Origin: CAZTTH01 sp964615975
GTDB taxonomy: Bacteria; Verrucomicrobiota; Lentisphaeria; JABSQK01; JAJFLO01
Reading direction: 5' to 3'
Assembly: GCA_964615975.1 (NCBI GenBank)
Contig: CAZTTH010000025.1
Location: forward strand, 1-50,310
DNA length: 50,310 nt
The notes under the pieces are model-generated. The model was given only the letters and a program-made list of their open reading frames with translations. It did not search any database and was not told where the DNA came from. Below are positions 34,859 through 44,398 of the stretch, piece by piece. Position 1 is the stretch's first letter, and each line of letters opens with the position of its first letter. A program made the position numbers and the translations under genes.

Positions 34859-35968
34859 TTATTGAGGAGGCTGTAGCGCCAGCGCTTTGTCGATGATCTG
34901 CTCATAAAGATTCTGCTTGTCATCCAAAGATATTCCCAGCATTTCTGCCCGCTGCCGGTTGACCATGAGGGGTCCACGTTTGGGGGTGCGGGGAGGCATG
35001 TCCTTGGGAGTCATGCCTTTATCAAGAATCTCAGCGGCCATTTCGAAGGCTTCAAAACCTTGATTGAAACCAGAGTCGTTAGCGGTGCATAACATGCCCT
35101 CTTTGACAAACTGGTCTTCATGCGACGCTTCGGGCTTGTGAATATTTTCCAAATACCACCGGCCAACTTCCATCATATCAACAGGATTGCGTTGTTCATT
35201 CTTGAGGGTATCATGATTCAACACGAAAAAGGCATCGACATGCGCCGCGACTTCGAGGGCGCGTTTTTTGAAATCGCTATATGAATTCGTGGCAATGACA
35301 TCCACCAGTTGAAGCGGCAGCCTGCCTTCGCGCGCCAATGCCTGCAACTCCTTGATTTTGGGGCGTGAAGTTTCAGAATCACAGGCTAAAATTGCGAAGG
35401 TTCTGGTCGACGGCGCCAGGCCATGGAGCAATTCCAGGCTTTCCTTGAGGTACCCGGATTGCCAGACCCCAGTCACATTATGGCCTGGCCGATCCATTTT
35501 CTCGACCAACCCATATTTTAATGGCAACCCGTTGATGCCCCAAAACACCACGGCCACTTTTGTATCCAAAAGTTGATTCCCGATGTAATTAGCGGCGTTG
35601 TCGTCGCCCAAAAATACCACCTCGGGGCGAAATGCCTCGATCGCCTGTTTTATTCTCACGGTCGAGCGGGCGATCTCCTCGGGAGAATACTCCTGTTTGG
35701 TATTCATCCATTCTTTCCTGATGACTGCCTTGCTGCTCTCAACCCGATCCTGCCGCATCAATTCCTCCGCTTGTGCGGAGGAATCGAGATAGCCATGTTT
35801 AAGCATGCCCGCGGACAAACCTTGCTGAGTCGATTGCGACCATAAATATTGGCGGTGATAGCTGCATACAATGAAAAACCGCTTTTTCGCTGCCGGGTTC
35901 TCCGCCAGGCAATGAAATCCTCCAAGGATTCCAAGCAGCACAATAATGAGATGGCTGAATTTAAGCAT
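34859..35968 (-). CDS. ABC-type substrate-binding protein (ABC_sub_bind family), likely sensor partner
   Basis: Protein of 369 residues with an N-terminal signal peptide (LKFSHLIIVLLGILGGFHCLA). The body fits the periplasmic-binding fold of the family found beside sensor kinases: RFFIVCSYHRQYLWSQSTQQGL, PEVVFLGDDNAANYIGNQLL, VAVVFWGINGLPLKYGLV, NVTGVWQSGYLKESLELLHGL and FAILACDSETSRPKIKELQ. No ABC permease or ATPase gene adjoins it. The gene is tightly coupled to a hybrid histidine kinase, so it probably delivers a bound ligand signal to the kinase rather than feeding a transporter. The ligand is unknown. Confidence 0.82.
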   Translation of the reverse strand: MLKFSHLIIVLLGILGGFHCLAENPAAKKRFFIVCSYHRQYLWSQSTQQGLSAGMLKHGYLDSSAQAEELMRQDRVESSKAVIRKEWMNTKQEYSPEEIARSTVRIKQAIEAFRPEVVFLGDDNAANYIGNQLLDTKVAVVFWGINGLPLKYGLVEKMDRPGHNVTGVWQSGYLKESLELLHGLAPSTRTFAILACDSETSRPKIKELQALAREGRLPLQLVDVIATNSYSDFKKRALEVAAHVDAFFVLNHDTLKNEQRNPVDMMEVGRWYLENIHKPEASHEDQFVKEGMLCTANDSGFNQGFEAFEMAAEILDKGMTPKDMPPRTPKRGPLMVNRQRAEMLGISLDDKQNLYEQIIDKALALQPPQ

Positions 35969-36365
35969 AAATACTTGGTTTCGCAGATTAAAAAAACATC
36001 AGAACTGGTTATTCCAAGATGGAAGACCTGAACGGCAGGTCTAAATCTGGACTGCTTGCTGGACGCCACCAATCAGTTTAAGCTATAATAAATCAACTTG
36101 GAAGCAAAACAAGCAGATAGATTATACTCGATGGCGAAGATTCCGAGATGTAAATATCGTTTTCCGCTATCCCCTTGAGGAAAATTGACGACTATGGCGG
36201 AGGACTATCCCTGGAAAATCAATATGGATCGATGACAGTTGATAACTGCCATGTTGGGTTCTCGCATTGGTACCGAACCCATCAATGGTATTCATTAAAG
36301 CCGAAACTTCTTCATCATCTGATTTATTCCATGGGGTCAAAATCACCGCCATTCAGCAACAACAC
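35969..36365. other. Divergent intergenic region with hairpin
   Basis: These 397 bases separate the minus-strand sensor operon and the plus-strand radical SAM gene, so promoters for both are expected. The AGACCTG/CAGGTCT hairpin is at 36024-36042. A 61- and a 64-residue open frame here have no support. Confidence 0.5.
36024..36042. repeat. Perfect 7-bp hairpin, CAGGTCT family
   Basis: AGACCTG, five-base loop AACGG, CAGGTCT. It shares its core with the larger inverted repeat at 11649-11692. No T-run follows, so a REP-like palindrome is as likely as a terminator. Confidence 0.6.
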
Positions 36366-37367
36366 ATGAGCACTCAATCACACTTTTCGCACCTCTACAT
36401 CGAAGAACAGGCATTCGCTTACCCGGATACTGACGCGGTGAGGAAGAAGTTCCCCCAGGCGGAAATCATTTCCATCCGGGATTATCGCGAGTTATTCAAT
36501 CGTCATCAGCAGGATTTTCGCCGCCAGAAGCGGAGCATGAAGCTGATTCTCGCAGTCAAGGATTCGCCCCATATCTATGTCGGATCAGGATATGCCCCGG
36601 ACTTCGGCCATCCCCACTTTTACTACAATGCCTTGATGATGAACTGTGTCTATGACTGTGATTACTGTTATCTGCAAGGGATGTTTACATCGGCAAATAT
36701 CGTTCAATTTGTCAACCCTGAGCCGTTTTTTGCCGCCGCTGATGCGGTTATAAAAGAAAAGGGATCGCTCTATCTCTGCATCTCCTACGATACGGACCTG
36801 CTGGCCTTCGAAAATGTCGTGCCTAATTGTCACCGCTGGTTGGAATGGGCCGCACATCGGCCTCAGGCAACCATTGAACTGCGCACCAAAAGCGCTAATT
36901 TTTCGGCTCTGGCTGATCTTAAACCCAGCGCCAACGTCATCCTCGCCTGGACCTTGTCACCGGTTTCAATCGCGAGCCATTATGAAAAGAAAACGCCCCC
37001 CCTGGAAGCGCGATTGGCGGCAATAAACAGCGCCATTGCGAAGGGCTGGAAAGTCCGCTTGTGCTTTGATCCGATTCTCAGGGTGCCCGGATGGCGGCAG
37101 CTTTATGCCGATCTGATAACCACGGTATTCGCCACTCTTCCCGATAATCAATTGCATGATATCAGCATCGGGGTTTTTCGCATGAACCGTGAGTATCTCA
37201 AAATCATCCAGTCTCGACGCGATGACAGTGATATTCTCTTTTACCCCATGGCGGCGGCGGCGCGCTCGATTACTTATGCGGCGCATCAGATCAGCGAAAT
37301 GACCAGGCATGTGGCGGAGTTGATCAGCGAAAAATCGCCCCAAACGAAAATCTCAATTTTTGCTTGA
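36366..37367 (+). CDS. Spore-photoproduct-lyase-like radical SAM protein
   Basis: Protein of 333 residues from the ATG at 36366 (MSTQSHFSHLYIEE). The iron-sulfur cluster motif is C94-x3-C98-x2-C101 (CVYDCDYCYLQ), the spacing of both general radical SAM and SPL-family enzymes. Preceding HPHFYYNALMMN and following WTLSPVSIASHYEKKTPPLEARL are typical of the SplB branch, whose founding member repairs thymine dimers in spores. No sporulation genes are in the window, so its substrate here is open. An in-frame start at 36267 would add 33 unlikely residues. Confidence 0.85.
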   Translation: MSTQSHFSHLYIEEQAFAYPDTDAVRKKFPQAEIISIRDYRELFNRHQQDFRRQKRSMKLILAVKDSPHIYVGSGYAPDFGHPHFYYNALMMNCVYDCDYCYLQGMFTSANIVQFVNPEPFFAAADAVIKEKGSLYLCISYDTDLLAFENVVPNCHRWLEWAAHRPQATIELRTKSANFSALADLKPSANVILAWTLSPVSIASHYEKKTPPLEARLAAINSAIAKGWKVRLCFDPILRVPGWRQLYADLITTVFATLPDNQLHDISIGVFRMNREYLKIIQSRRDDSDILFYPMAAAARSITYAAHQISEMTRHVAELISEKSPQTKISIFA

Positions 37368-37879
37368 ATCTCTTCCTCCGACAATGCAAGCCGTTAACAA
37401 TCTGCGGGTATATTCAACCCGATGAAGCGGTAGAAAAAGATTGCACGTTTTCCGTTCTGACAGGAATGGCAGCAGGCGAAAGTTCAACTGCATTCAGCCT
37501 GGAAGCCCTGAATGGAGCCCATGATCTTGGTCGACGCCAGGATCTCTTTCCGATCATGCCAATCCCACCCATCGTGGATGTTTGAGATCATGAACACTTG
37601 TCAGGCAGGTCGGTTCACGACAATTTAGGGCTCCAAGTTTGGTGTAATCGTCGCCGTCTGCTGAGCGGAGATGACAATTCATTTTTCAACATTTCTGAGA
37701 TCAAGATTGGGTGAATGCCCGTCTGAAGGAACCGGTTGCGTTCGCAAAATCAACTGTTTTCAGACCTCAGGACTTAACCATGATTTATTTCATTCCGCGC
37801 CAATCTCTGGTTGAGCTTCACGTATGCTGAATTACTGTTTACCCAGAACATTGAAAAATCACTCCAGGACGAGAACTTC
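37368..37879. other. Intergenic, holds dispersed element copy 2
   Basis: This 512-base stretch contains the element at 37419-37506. A 73-residue frame over it (37364-37585) reads through the element and has no other support. Nothing else is recognised. Confidence 0.55.
37419..37506 (+). repeat. Dispersed intergenic element, copy 2
   Basis: Aligns with copies at 17427 and 44399. In the shared frame it reads EKDCTFSVLTGMAAGESSTA followed by FSLEAL. Between copies 1 and 2 the Ser-Thr-Ala-x-Ser-Leu block differs only at third codon positions apart from the variable residue. It lies just downstream of the radical SAM gene and about 370 bases before the sulfatase fusion. Confidence 0.6.
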
Positions 37880-40800
37880 ATGCCCAGGAAAAACAAACCC
37901 AATCAGCCGCCCTCCCGGTGGTATTCACTGGCTGCCATCGGAATCATCCACTGGTTGTTATGCCTGATAATCCAGTATGAAAACTTTTTTCTCCATCTTT
38001 ATTCCCCGCGGCTTGATGGCTTTTTGCCGTTGGTGAAATTTTTGCTGGCAGTCCCCTTTAATCAAAGCGAACATGTGATTGTGTCGGTACTGATGGCAGC
38101 GCCGATCATGTTCATCCCGCGCCGGCGCTGGATGTTGGGACTTTATTACTTCTTTTTGCTGGCGCTGATGCTTTGGTTGGTCATCGATCAAGTATTGTTC
38201 GCGACCTTTTTCGATCATTTCCGCTTTTCATTCAGCGAAGGGCAGATGGCCGATCTGAAAAGTTTGCGGGGGTCGATCATTGCCGAACTCCGTCCGGTGT
38301 TTTATTTCAATCTGGTGATCTGGGCGATCCTCGCCAGGCTGCTTCATCGGGCAATATTCAGGCCAGATAAACCAATGCGACTCTTTTATTATGAGCGAAT
38401 GGGCGGGACGCGAAATTACACCGCTGCCTGGCGGACGCTGGCGGCGGGTTACGCGCTCTTAAACATTGTAATTGATCCCCGCATCGCCAATCACAATCTC
38501 GATCACCATGCCACGCTTACCCTGGTGCGCAGTTGGTGGCATACCCGGCAGCCGCCGCAGCAGGCAGCGGTGTTGGAAGAGCGGGATTTGTATGCGTTGA
38601 AATTCGGGCAATCAGGCATCGATCGTCCCCTGCAGGAGCGGCTCGCGGCAATAGCCGGAAAAATCAGCAATCGCGATCAACGTCCGAATCTTATCTTTAT
38701 CGTCTTGGAGTCGGTAGGCTCTCTGCAGCTTTTCCGGGATGACAAATTGTCCGCGACCGTGACCCCGAATCTCTACGCGCTGAGAGATCGCATGATTGCA
38801 TTTACCGACATTTATTCCCTGTTCCCGGGTACCATTCGGTCGCATGTGCCGATGATTACCGGTGGCCGCACGATCACCTGGGGGAGTGTTTTTAAGGAAT
38901 ATTCCTATCCGCTCTACGCGCCCAATCTGATCACGGAATTGAAAAAGCTTGATTATGCGACCGCCCTGATTTCCGCCGGTGATTTCAAAACCGAAAACAT
39001 GAGGGGGTTTTATCAGAATCTGCCTTACGATCATGTCTTCGAACCTGGAGCGGCGGATGAGCGTTATGTTAAAAGCAATGAAATCAGTTCCTGGGGCATC
39101 AAAGAGGACGCCATCCGTGAGTTGACGGTCGATTGGTTGGAGAAATCATGGCCCCGCCGCCAACCCTTTTTCGTTCATTTCATGACCATTTCCACCCATC
39201 ACCCCTATAATGTTCCCGCCGGATATCGCGGCCCGTTCACGGACACCGATCATCAGTCGAATTATTACAATGCCCTCCATTATAATGACAGTGTCATTGG
39301 CCGGCTGCTGGATGATCTGCGAACCCGGAAGTTGCTGGATGATACCCTCATCTGTGTCGTCGGCGATCACGGCGAAGCTTTTGGCGAGCGCCATCCGCGA
39401 AACTTTACCCATAAAAATTTTATTTATGAAGAAAACATCAAAACTTTTTTTATTGTCCTCGATCCCCGTGGCAATGTGCCGCCGCTGACCATCGATCGTC
39501 CCGGGTATATCGGCGATCTTATGCCAACCATGCTCTCATTGCTCGGCGCTCCGATTCCACAAGATATCTTCGGCCAGGATCTCTTTGCCGCCGACTATCA
39601 ACCCCGCATCCGGTACTTTCACAAAAACACCGAACCGGAACTCTGGGGATTGCGGGATGGCAATTGGAAGTTCATCGCCCGCAAGGTCGGCGAGCGGCAA
39701 CCGGAACTTTATGATCTCCAGGCCGATCCCGGTGAAAGCCGAAACCTGGCTTCCTCCCATCCCCAACAATGCGACCTTTATTATCAGCTCTGCCAGCAAT
39801 GGTATATTCAGACCAATGATGATTACACCGCCCATTTGCAAGAATACAAAGTCAGCGGCGGCCGCGGCCTGACCATCGAGGAACTGTCCACCCCGGGGCC
39901 GAAGATTCTCGCATTCGGGGTCAAACCACCAGACCGCGACTTCGAAGAACTGCCTGCCATTCATCCGCATGAAGACCTTTATGTGTGGACCCAATGGGTT
40001 TCCTATCCCCAGGATAAAACCCTGATCTATCGCTGGACCTCGCCCGCTGGCGCTCACTATGACACTGAATTTCGCGTCAAATCTGATTGGTCGACCACCT
40101 GGGTGAAATACGGCGGCGAACTGCCACTGCAATCCGGAATGTGGTCCCTCGCCATCCGGGATGGCAATGAAGAGCTCATCTCCGGCACTTTCCAGGTTAA
40201 TGACCAGGCCAGATTAAATCACCCGCAGCAATCGACATTGCCGCGGTTGCAATCAATTGCAATTATGCCCTTTTCCGCGCAGCCCACCCCATCAGATGAC
40301 ACCAGTGGTTCAAATGAAGGAAAAATCCAGTCTGCGACACCCAATAAAGAAGAATTTCCGCGCGCCGATGAAGGTTCGGAGTTGGATCAGGATGAGGCCG
40401 AATCCCCATCAGTCACGCCGCCGCTCATCGGATTCAAGGCCTATACCGGCTGGGGATCCATGCCCAACCGATATGGGCTTACATTTGAATGGCATCATCC
40501 CAATGGGCAAATCTTCCCCGTCTTTGCCTACCTCGAGGCGAATCAAACCATCTGCGTTGGCGACATGCCTTTCGCGGCGCCTTCGGAAGGCCGTTGCAAA
40601 GTGGTGATACGCACCGCGGATGGCGTTTATCTCGGGCAAAAGGAATTTTCCCCCGGCGCGGTGATGACCGCCCAATCGAACGCCAAACCAGGGGATGCGA
40701 GCGCGGACAAAGAGATTCAGCTGCTTACCTTTATTCATATAAACGATCTGCATGCCAATTACCAACCCCGTCGTTATCAGGAGCAAATGGTCAGTCCGCT

Positions 40801-42046
40801 GTCCCTGATCCGCGGCTACTACGACCAGGTAAAGGCGGGCAATCCCTACACCGTGTTTTGCAGCGCTGGCGATGAAATGGAGAAGGGCAGCCTGGTCGAA
40901 TTGCTCTCACGGGGCCAAAGCACGCTCGAAATCTTCAAAGTACTCGGCCTCGATGTCCGTGCGATCGGCAATCACGATTTTGCCTATGGCCTGGAGATGG
41001 TGCGTAAATTCGCCACCGAGCCGGGCGATGTCACACTCTGCGCCAATCAATTCTCGATCGGCAAGGATTACCATGAATTCAGCGTCGGCAAGATTCGCGT
41101 CGGCATCTTCAGCATGGTGGGGTATCCCTGGGATGAGCGCGATAAACAATATGTCGGCCAATATCTGCCTGAAATCAATTGTCGCTATGACTGGGATGTC
41201 CTGGCCCGGGAATTGATCGCCGCTCACCGCCATAAGGTTGATATCCTGGTATTTCTCAGTCATCTGGGTATCGAACTCGATCGCCGGATCGGCGATCAGG
41301 TCGCGGGATTGGATGTGATCATTGGCGGTCATTCTCATACCCTGATTGCCAAGCCCATTGTCACGAAAAGCGGCGCCATCATTGTCCACGCGGGCGCCTT
41401 CGGCCAGTACCTCGGCCATCTCGATCTGCGCTTCGATTTAACTGCGCGAAAAATCCTTGATTATAATTATGCCGCGATCAAGGTAGATCCCCAAACCATG
41501 TCCCCCAATCTCGCGTTGGAGCAAAAGATCGCGGCGATTCTGCGGCAATATGGTCCGGAGGTCGATCAGCCGTTCTGCTCGGTGATCCAGCCTCACGACA
41601 AACCCATGATGGCGACGCTCCTTGGTCAGGCTGCCATCACCTGCCTCAATGCCGATGCCGCCATCATCGACGTCGGCACAGTCTGGGAAACCCTGTCCCC
41701 CGGACCGGTAAACCGCCAGAATTTATTGGATTGTTTCAAGGTCGAACTGCAACCGAGCGGGACCCATGGATTTAACAGTATCTACTCGGTCAGGATCGAT
41801 GGCCAGCAATTGCTTGATTTCCAACAACAGATACCGCAGCGCTTTATTTATCATGGCTTGACCAACAATATTGATCCGCGAAAGATTTATCTGCTGGCAC
41901 TGCAACGACGCACAATACGCCTGATCGCCGACCATCAATTTCCCTTAAAACTGCATGTGGAACCGGTTTTTGAGGGTGAAGCCTGGGAAATAATCGCACG
42001 CTTGGGGTCGATCAAAACCTCCCGGGGGCAAGCGCTTGATGAATAA
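37880..42046 (+). CDS. Membrane sulfatase/LTA-synthase-like enzyme fused to a 5'-nucleotidase
   Basis: Protein of 1388 residues. About five membrane helices (residues 15-160 and one near 190) precede an alkaline-phosphatase-superfamily domain (about 268-600). That domain has metal Glu277 in IVLESVG, candidate nucleophile Thr318 in LFPGTIRSH, FVHFMTISTHHPY and VVGDHGEAFGE. This arrangement is like LtaS and YejM enzymes. Two beta-type modules of about 100 residues follow (near 40050 and 40430), with a low-complexity acidic linker between them. From about residue 948 comes a UshA-like metallophosphatase (HINDLHANY, GDEMEKGS, GNHDFAYG, GGHSHT) and its C-terminal substrate domain (TLLGQAAITCLNADAAIIDVGT). 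The catalytic parts are probably periplasmic. AGGACGAG precedes the chosen ATG. Confidence 0.83.
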   Translation: MPRKNKPNQPPSRWYSLAAIGIIHWLLCLIIQYENFFLHLYSPRLDGFLPLVKFLLAVPFNQSEHVIVSVLMAAPIMFIPRRRWMLGLYYFFLLALMLWLVIDQVLFATFFDHFRFSFSEGQMADLKSLRGSIIAELRPVFYFNLVIWAILARLLHRAIFRPDKPMRLFYYERMGGTRNYTAAWRTLAAGYALLNIVIDPRIANHNLDHHATLTLVRSWWHTRQPPQQAAVLEERDLYALKFGQSGIDRPLQERLAAIAGKISNRDQRPNLIFIVLESVGSLQLFRDDKLSATVTPNLYALRDRMIAFTDIYSLFPGTIRSHVPMITGGRTITWGSVFKEYSYPLYAPNLITELKKLDYATALISAGDFKTENMRGFYQNLPYDHVFEPGAADERYVKSNEISSWGIKEDAIRELTVDWLEKSWPRRQPFFVHFMTISTHHPYNVPAGYRGPFTDTDHQSNYYNALHYNDSVIGRLLDDLRTRKLLDDTLICVVGDHGEAFGERHPRNFTHKNFIYEENIKTFFIVLDPRGNVPPLTIDRPGYIGDLMPTMLSLLGAPIPQDIFGQDLFAADYQPRIRYFHKNTEPELWGLRDGNWKFIARKVGERQPELYDLQADPGESRNLASSHPQQCDLYYQLCQQWYIQTNDDYTAHLQEYKVSGGRGLTIEELSTPGPKILAFGVKPPDRDFEELPAIHPHEDLYVWTQWVSYPQDKTLIYRWTSPAGAHYDTEFRVKSDWSTTWVKYGGELPLQSGMWSLAIRDGNEELISGTFQVNDQARLNHPQQSTLPRLQSIAIMPFSAQPTPSDDTSGSNEGKIQSATPNKEEFPRADEGSELDQDEAESPSVTPPLIGFKAYTGWGSMPNRYGLTFEWHHPNGQIFPVFAYLEANQTICVGDMPFAAPSEGRCKVVIRTADGVYLGQKEFSPGAVMTAQSNAKPGDASADKEIQLLTFIHINDLHANYQPRRYQEQMVSPLSLIRGYYDQVKAGNPYTVFCSAGDEMEKGSLVELLSRGQSTLEIFKVLGLDVRAIGNHDFAYGLEMVRKFATEPGDVTLCANQFSIGKDYHEFSVGKIRVGIFSMVGYPWDERDKQYVGQYLPEINCRYDWDVLARELIAAHRHKVDILVFLSHLGIELDRRIGDQVAGLDVIIGGHSHTLIAKPIVTKSGAIIVHAGAFGQYLGHLDLRFDLTARKILDYNYAAIKVDPQTMSPNLALEQKIAAILRQYGPEVDQPFCSVIQPHDKPMMATLLGQAAITCLNADAAIIDVGTVWETLSPGPVNRQNLLDCFKVELQPSGTHGFNSIYSVRIDGQQLLDFQQQIPQRFIYHGLTNNIDPRKIYLLALQRRTIRLIADHQFPLKLHVEPVFEGEAWEIIARLGSIKTSRGQALDE

Positions 42047-44261
42047 GTTTTTCCTCGCTCTATTTCTCTCTCTTCCCCTGGTGATGATTTTTTTTCAGGT
42101 TCCGGATTACCTCCGGGGCGGGCCGCCCATCGGGAATGATTCATCGTCACATATCGTTGCCATCGCGCAGGTTGCCGAATATGTCCAAGAGGGGGAATTG
42201 CATTTCTGGAACCCCGCCTTTAATCTGGGATATCCACTGCTGCATTTTTATCAGCCTTTATCGTATCTGTTATCGGCATTGACGGCATTGCTGCTGGGCG
42301 GACCGGAGAAAGCAATTGTGGCATATAAGCTGTGGATGATCATCAACTTATGTCTTATCCCTCTGAGTTATTTTATTGCCCTCAGACGGCTGGATTTCGA
42401 TGAGATCACCGCCTTATGCGGCGGCTTGCTGGCCTTGACCTTGACAAGCATGAGCGATTTCGGCATCTCTACCGCGGCATTCTTTCGTCTCGGTCTTTAT
42501 TCAGCTCTCTTTGGCGCGGTGTGGCTGCCATTGGCTTTTGCCGAATGCCTGCGCTACATCAATGGCAATGGAAAACTCAGCTATGCCACCATCAGCCTGC
42601 TGGGGGTGTATTTTTCGCATTCGTTTTTAGGCACCGGATTGGTTCCGATTATCATTCTTGCCAGTTTAATCTATGGCAAACTTAAGGGAATATTCGGCCG
42701 CGTGTGGCGTCTGGTGATCCTGGGAACGGCAAGCTTTTTATGCAGCGCCTTCTGGACCATTCCCATGTTGCTCACCTGGAAGTACATGGGCGGATGGCCA
42801 TGGGAATCGGATCAGCATCTCCATGGCTATCAATGGCAAAAGCTGCTGGCCACGTTCTGCTCGGGAAAACTGACCGACAACGAGCGTTTCCCCGTCATTT
42901 TGATCCTGGCCATCTGTGGTCTGGCTATCGCTCATTGGCAGGCAGTGAAACGCCCGGCTCCGCGGTTGATATTGGTCGGGTTTTACCTGAGTCTGTTATT
43001 TCTCGCCGGACGCACAACTTTCGGCCACGCGATCGATTGGATCTTTCCTCCCAATGCCACCTTGCCGCTGGAACGCTATTTATGTTTACTTGAATTCTTC
43101 GTCATTCTGCTGGCAGCCACCGGCGCTGGCGCCATCATTGGCACGGCGCGGGCGAGTATGGGATTCCCATTGATCGGTTCCGGCCTCATCGCGTTTACCC
43201 TGTGTTTTCCCGCGCTTTTAAATTGGCATGACGAATTGGCTTCTGGGCTCACCACACGCGCGAAAAAATCCTCATCGGTTGATTTCGACACCTTGATCGT
43301 GGCGCTCGCCGGCCAGGATGATTCGGGGCGTTATTTCACCAGTCGCCGCCTGGGTTTCGGCAGCCATTGGGATATGTACCTGCCGGCGTTTTATACTCAC
43401 TTACCCGGCGGCGTCAGTTATGGCAGCGGGTCGCATGATTCAATGAATTTCTATTTCCTCGATCAACTGCGCTTTCAATCTTCCGCGGTCCTGCCCAAAG
43501 AAATGGAGCTCTACAATATTCGTTACCTGATCACCGATAAAAAACGTAAGTTTAATACTCCGGCGCTGACCATGATCGGGGCTTATGGCGACTATCGTTT
43601 GCACCAGCTCAAGGGGACTTACGGGTATTTCGCGGTGATTGCAGAGCCCCGAATTCTGGCAGAAACATCTCCCCGTCTGTCCCGTTCGCTCATGCTCAAT
43701 TGGATTTATAATGATTATCTCCAAGGCAAACCTTTCCTGCGTTTGCCCGACCCGCTCACCGTGGCTTTCACCATGAACAAAAACGATTCCCCATTGGGAG
43801 TAACCACCCCGCCTTCATTTCACTTTCACCCTTCCGCCTCAGGTAACGTTGGCATCGCGGCTGGCAAAGTGCTCGCGGAACAAATCGGCAAGTGGTGGTA
43901 CTCCTGTGATGTAAGCGCCGAAGGGGAGAGAAACTGGTTATTGTTGAAGGTGACCGCGCATCCCTTTTGGCGCGCCGAAATCGCGGGGAAACCGGTCGAT
44001 ATCTATTATCTTTCACCCGCCTTCATGGGCATCCCGCTGCCCTCCGGCGTTCATCAGGTTCGCTTTTCATACGAACATCCCCGGTGGCAGTTTTATCTGT
44101 TAATCATTGGCGGATTAACTCTCATCCTGGTGCTTGGAGTTGATCTGCCAGGGATCGTAAGAAAAAGAGAACCGGAAACCACTCTCAACGCTGATGATCC
44201 CGCGACTCAAGATGTCAACGAACCAACCAACGGCAATTTAAACCTGCCTGTTTCCCATTGA
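42039..44261 (+). CDS. Large polytopic membrane protein, GT-C/PTPS-related-like
   Basis: Protein of 740 residues. The N-terminal segment DYLRGGPPIGNDSSSHI, followed by YVQEGELHFWNPAFNLGYPLLHFYQPLSYLL, is the pattern of polytopic glycosyltransferase-like proteins: a first luminal loop with acidic residues followed by the helical block. About ten hydrophobic helices run to residue 390, then a long extracytoplasmic domain and a final helix (FYLLIIGGLTLILVLGVDL). It resembles the 6-pyruvoyl-tetrahydropterin-synthase-related membrane family and YfhO-like proteins, so a lipid-linked sugar transferase is my best guess. Its ATG overlaps the stop of the sulfatase fusion by eight bases, so the two are translationally coupled and probably act on the same envelope glycopolymer. 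Confidence 0.65.
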   Translation: MNKFFLALFLSLPLVMIFFQVPDYLRGGPPIGNDSSSHIVAIAQVAEYVQEGELHFWNPAFNLGYPLLHFYQPLSYLLSALTALLLGGPEKAIVAYKLWMIINLCLIPLSYFIALRRLDFDEITALCGGLLALTLTSMSDFGISTAAFFRLGLYSALFGAVWLPLAFAECLRYINGNGKLSYATISLLGVYFSHSFLGTGLVPIIILASLIYGKLKGIFGRVWRLVILGTASFLCSAFWTIPMLLTWKYMGGWPWESDQHLHGYQWQKLLATFCSGKLTDNERFPVILILAICGLAIAHWQAVKRPAPRLILVGFYLSLLFLAGRTTFGHAIDWIFPPNATLPLERYLCLLEFFVILLAATGAGAIIGTARASMGFPLIGSGLIAFTLCFPALLNWHDELASGLTTRAKKSSSVDFDTLIVALAGQDDSGRYFTSRRLGFGSHWDMYLPAFYTHLPGGVSYGSGSHDSMNFYFLDQLRFQSSAVLPKEMELYNIRYLITDKKRKFNTPALTMIGAYGDYRLHQLKGTYGYFAVIAEPRILAETSPRLSRSLMLNWIYNDYLQGKPFLRLPDPLTVAFTMNKNDSPLGVTTPPSFHFHPSASGNVGIAAGKVLAEQIGKWWYSCDVSAEGERNWLLLKVTAHPFWRAEIAGKPVDIYYLSPAFMGIPLPSGVHQVRFSYEHPRWQFYLLIIGGLTLILVLGVDLPGIVRKREPETTLNADDPATQDVNEPTNGNLNLPVSH

Positions 44262-44398
44262 TTTTAACTCAAAGCATGTCATTTTCCAGGTTAAAAACCA
44301 GCACCAGAATAAGACCAGACCAGGATTTTAACGATCGGGTGTGCACAAGCGTTCAGGGACATTATTGGGCGGTCATCAGAACTCGAAAATGGGTTGCG

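Noticed and set aside
36130..36200. Possible fourth copy of the dispersed element
   Set aside because: Only a short TCGTTTTCCG stretch resembles copy 2; the flanks do not align.
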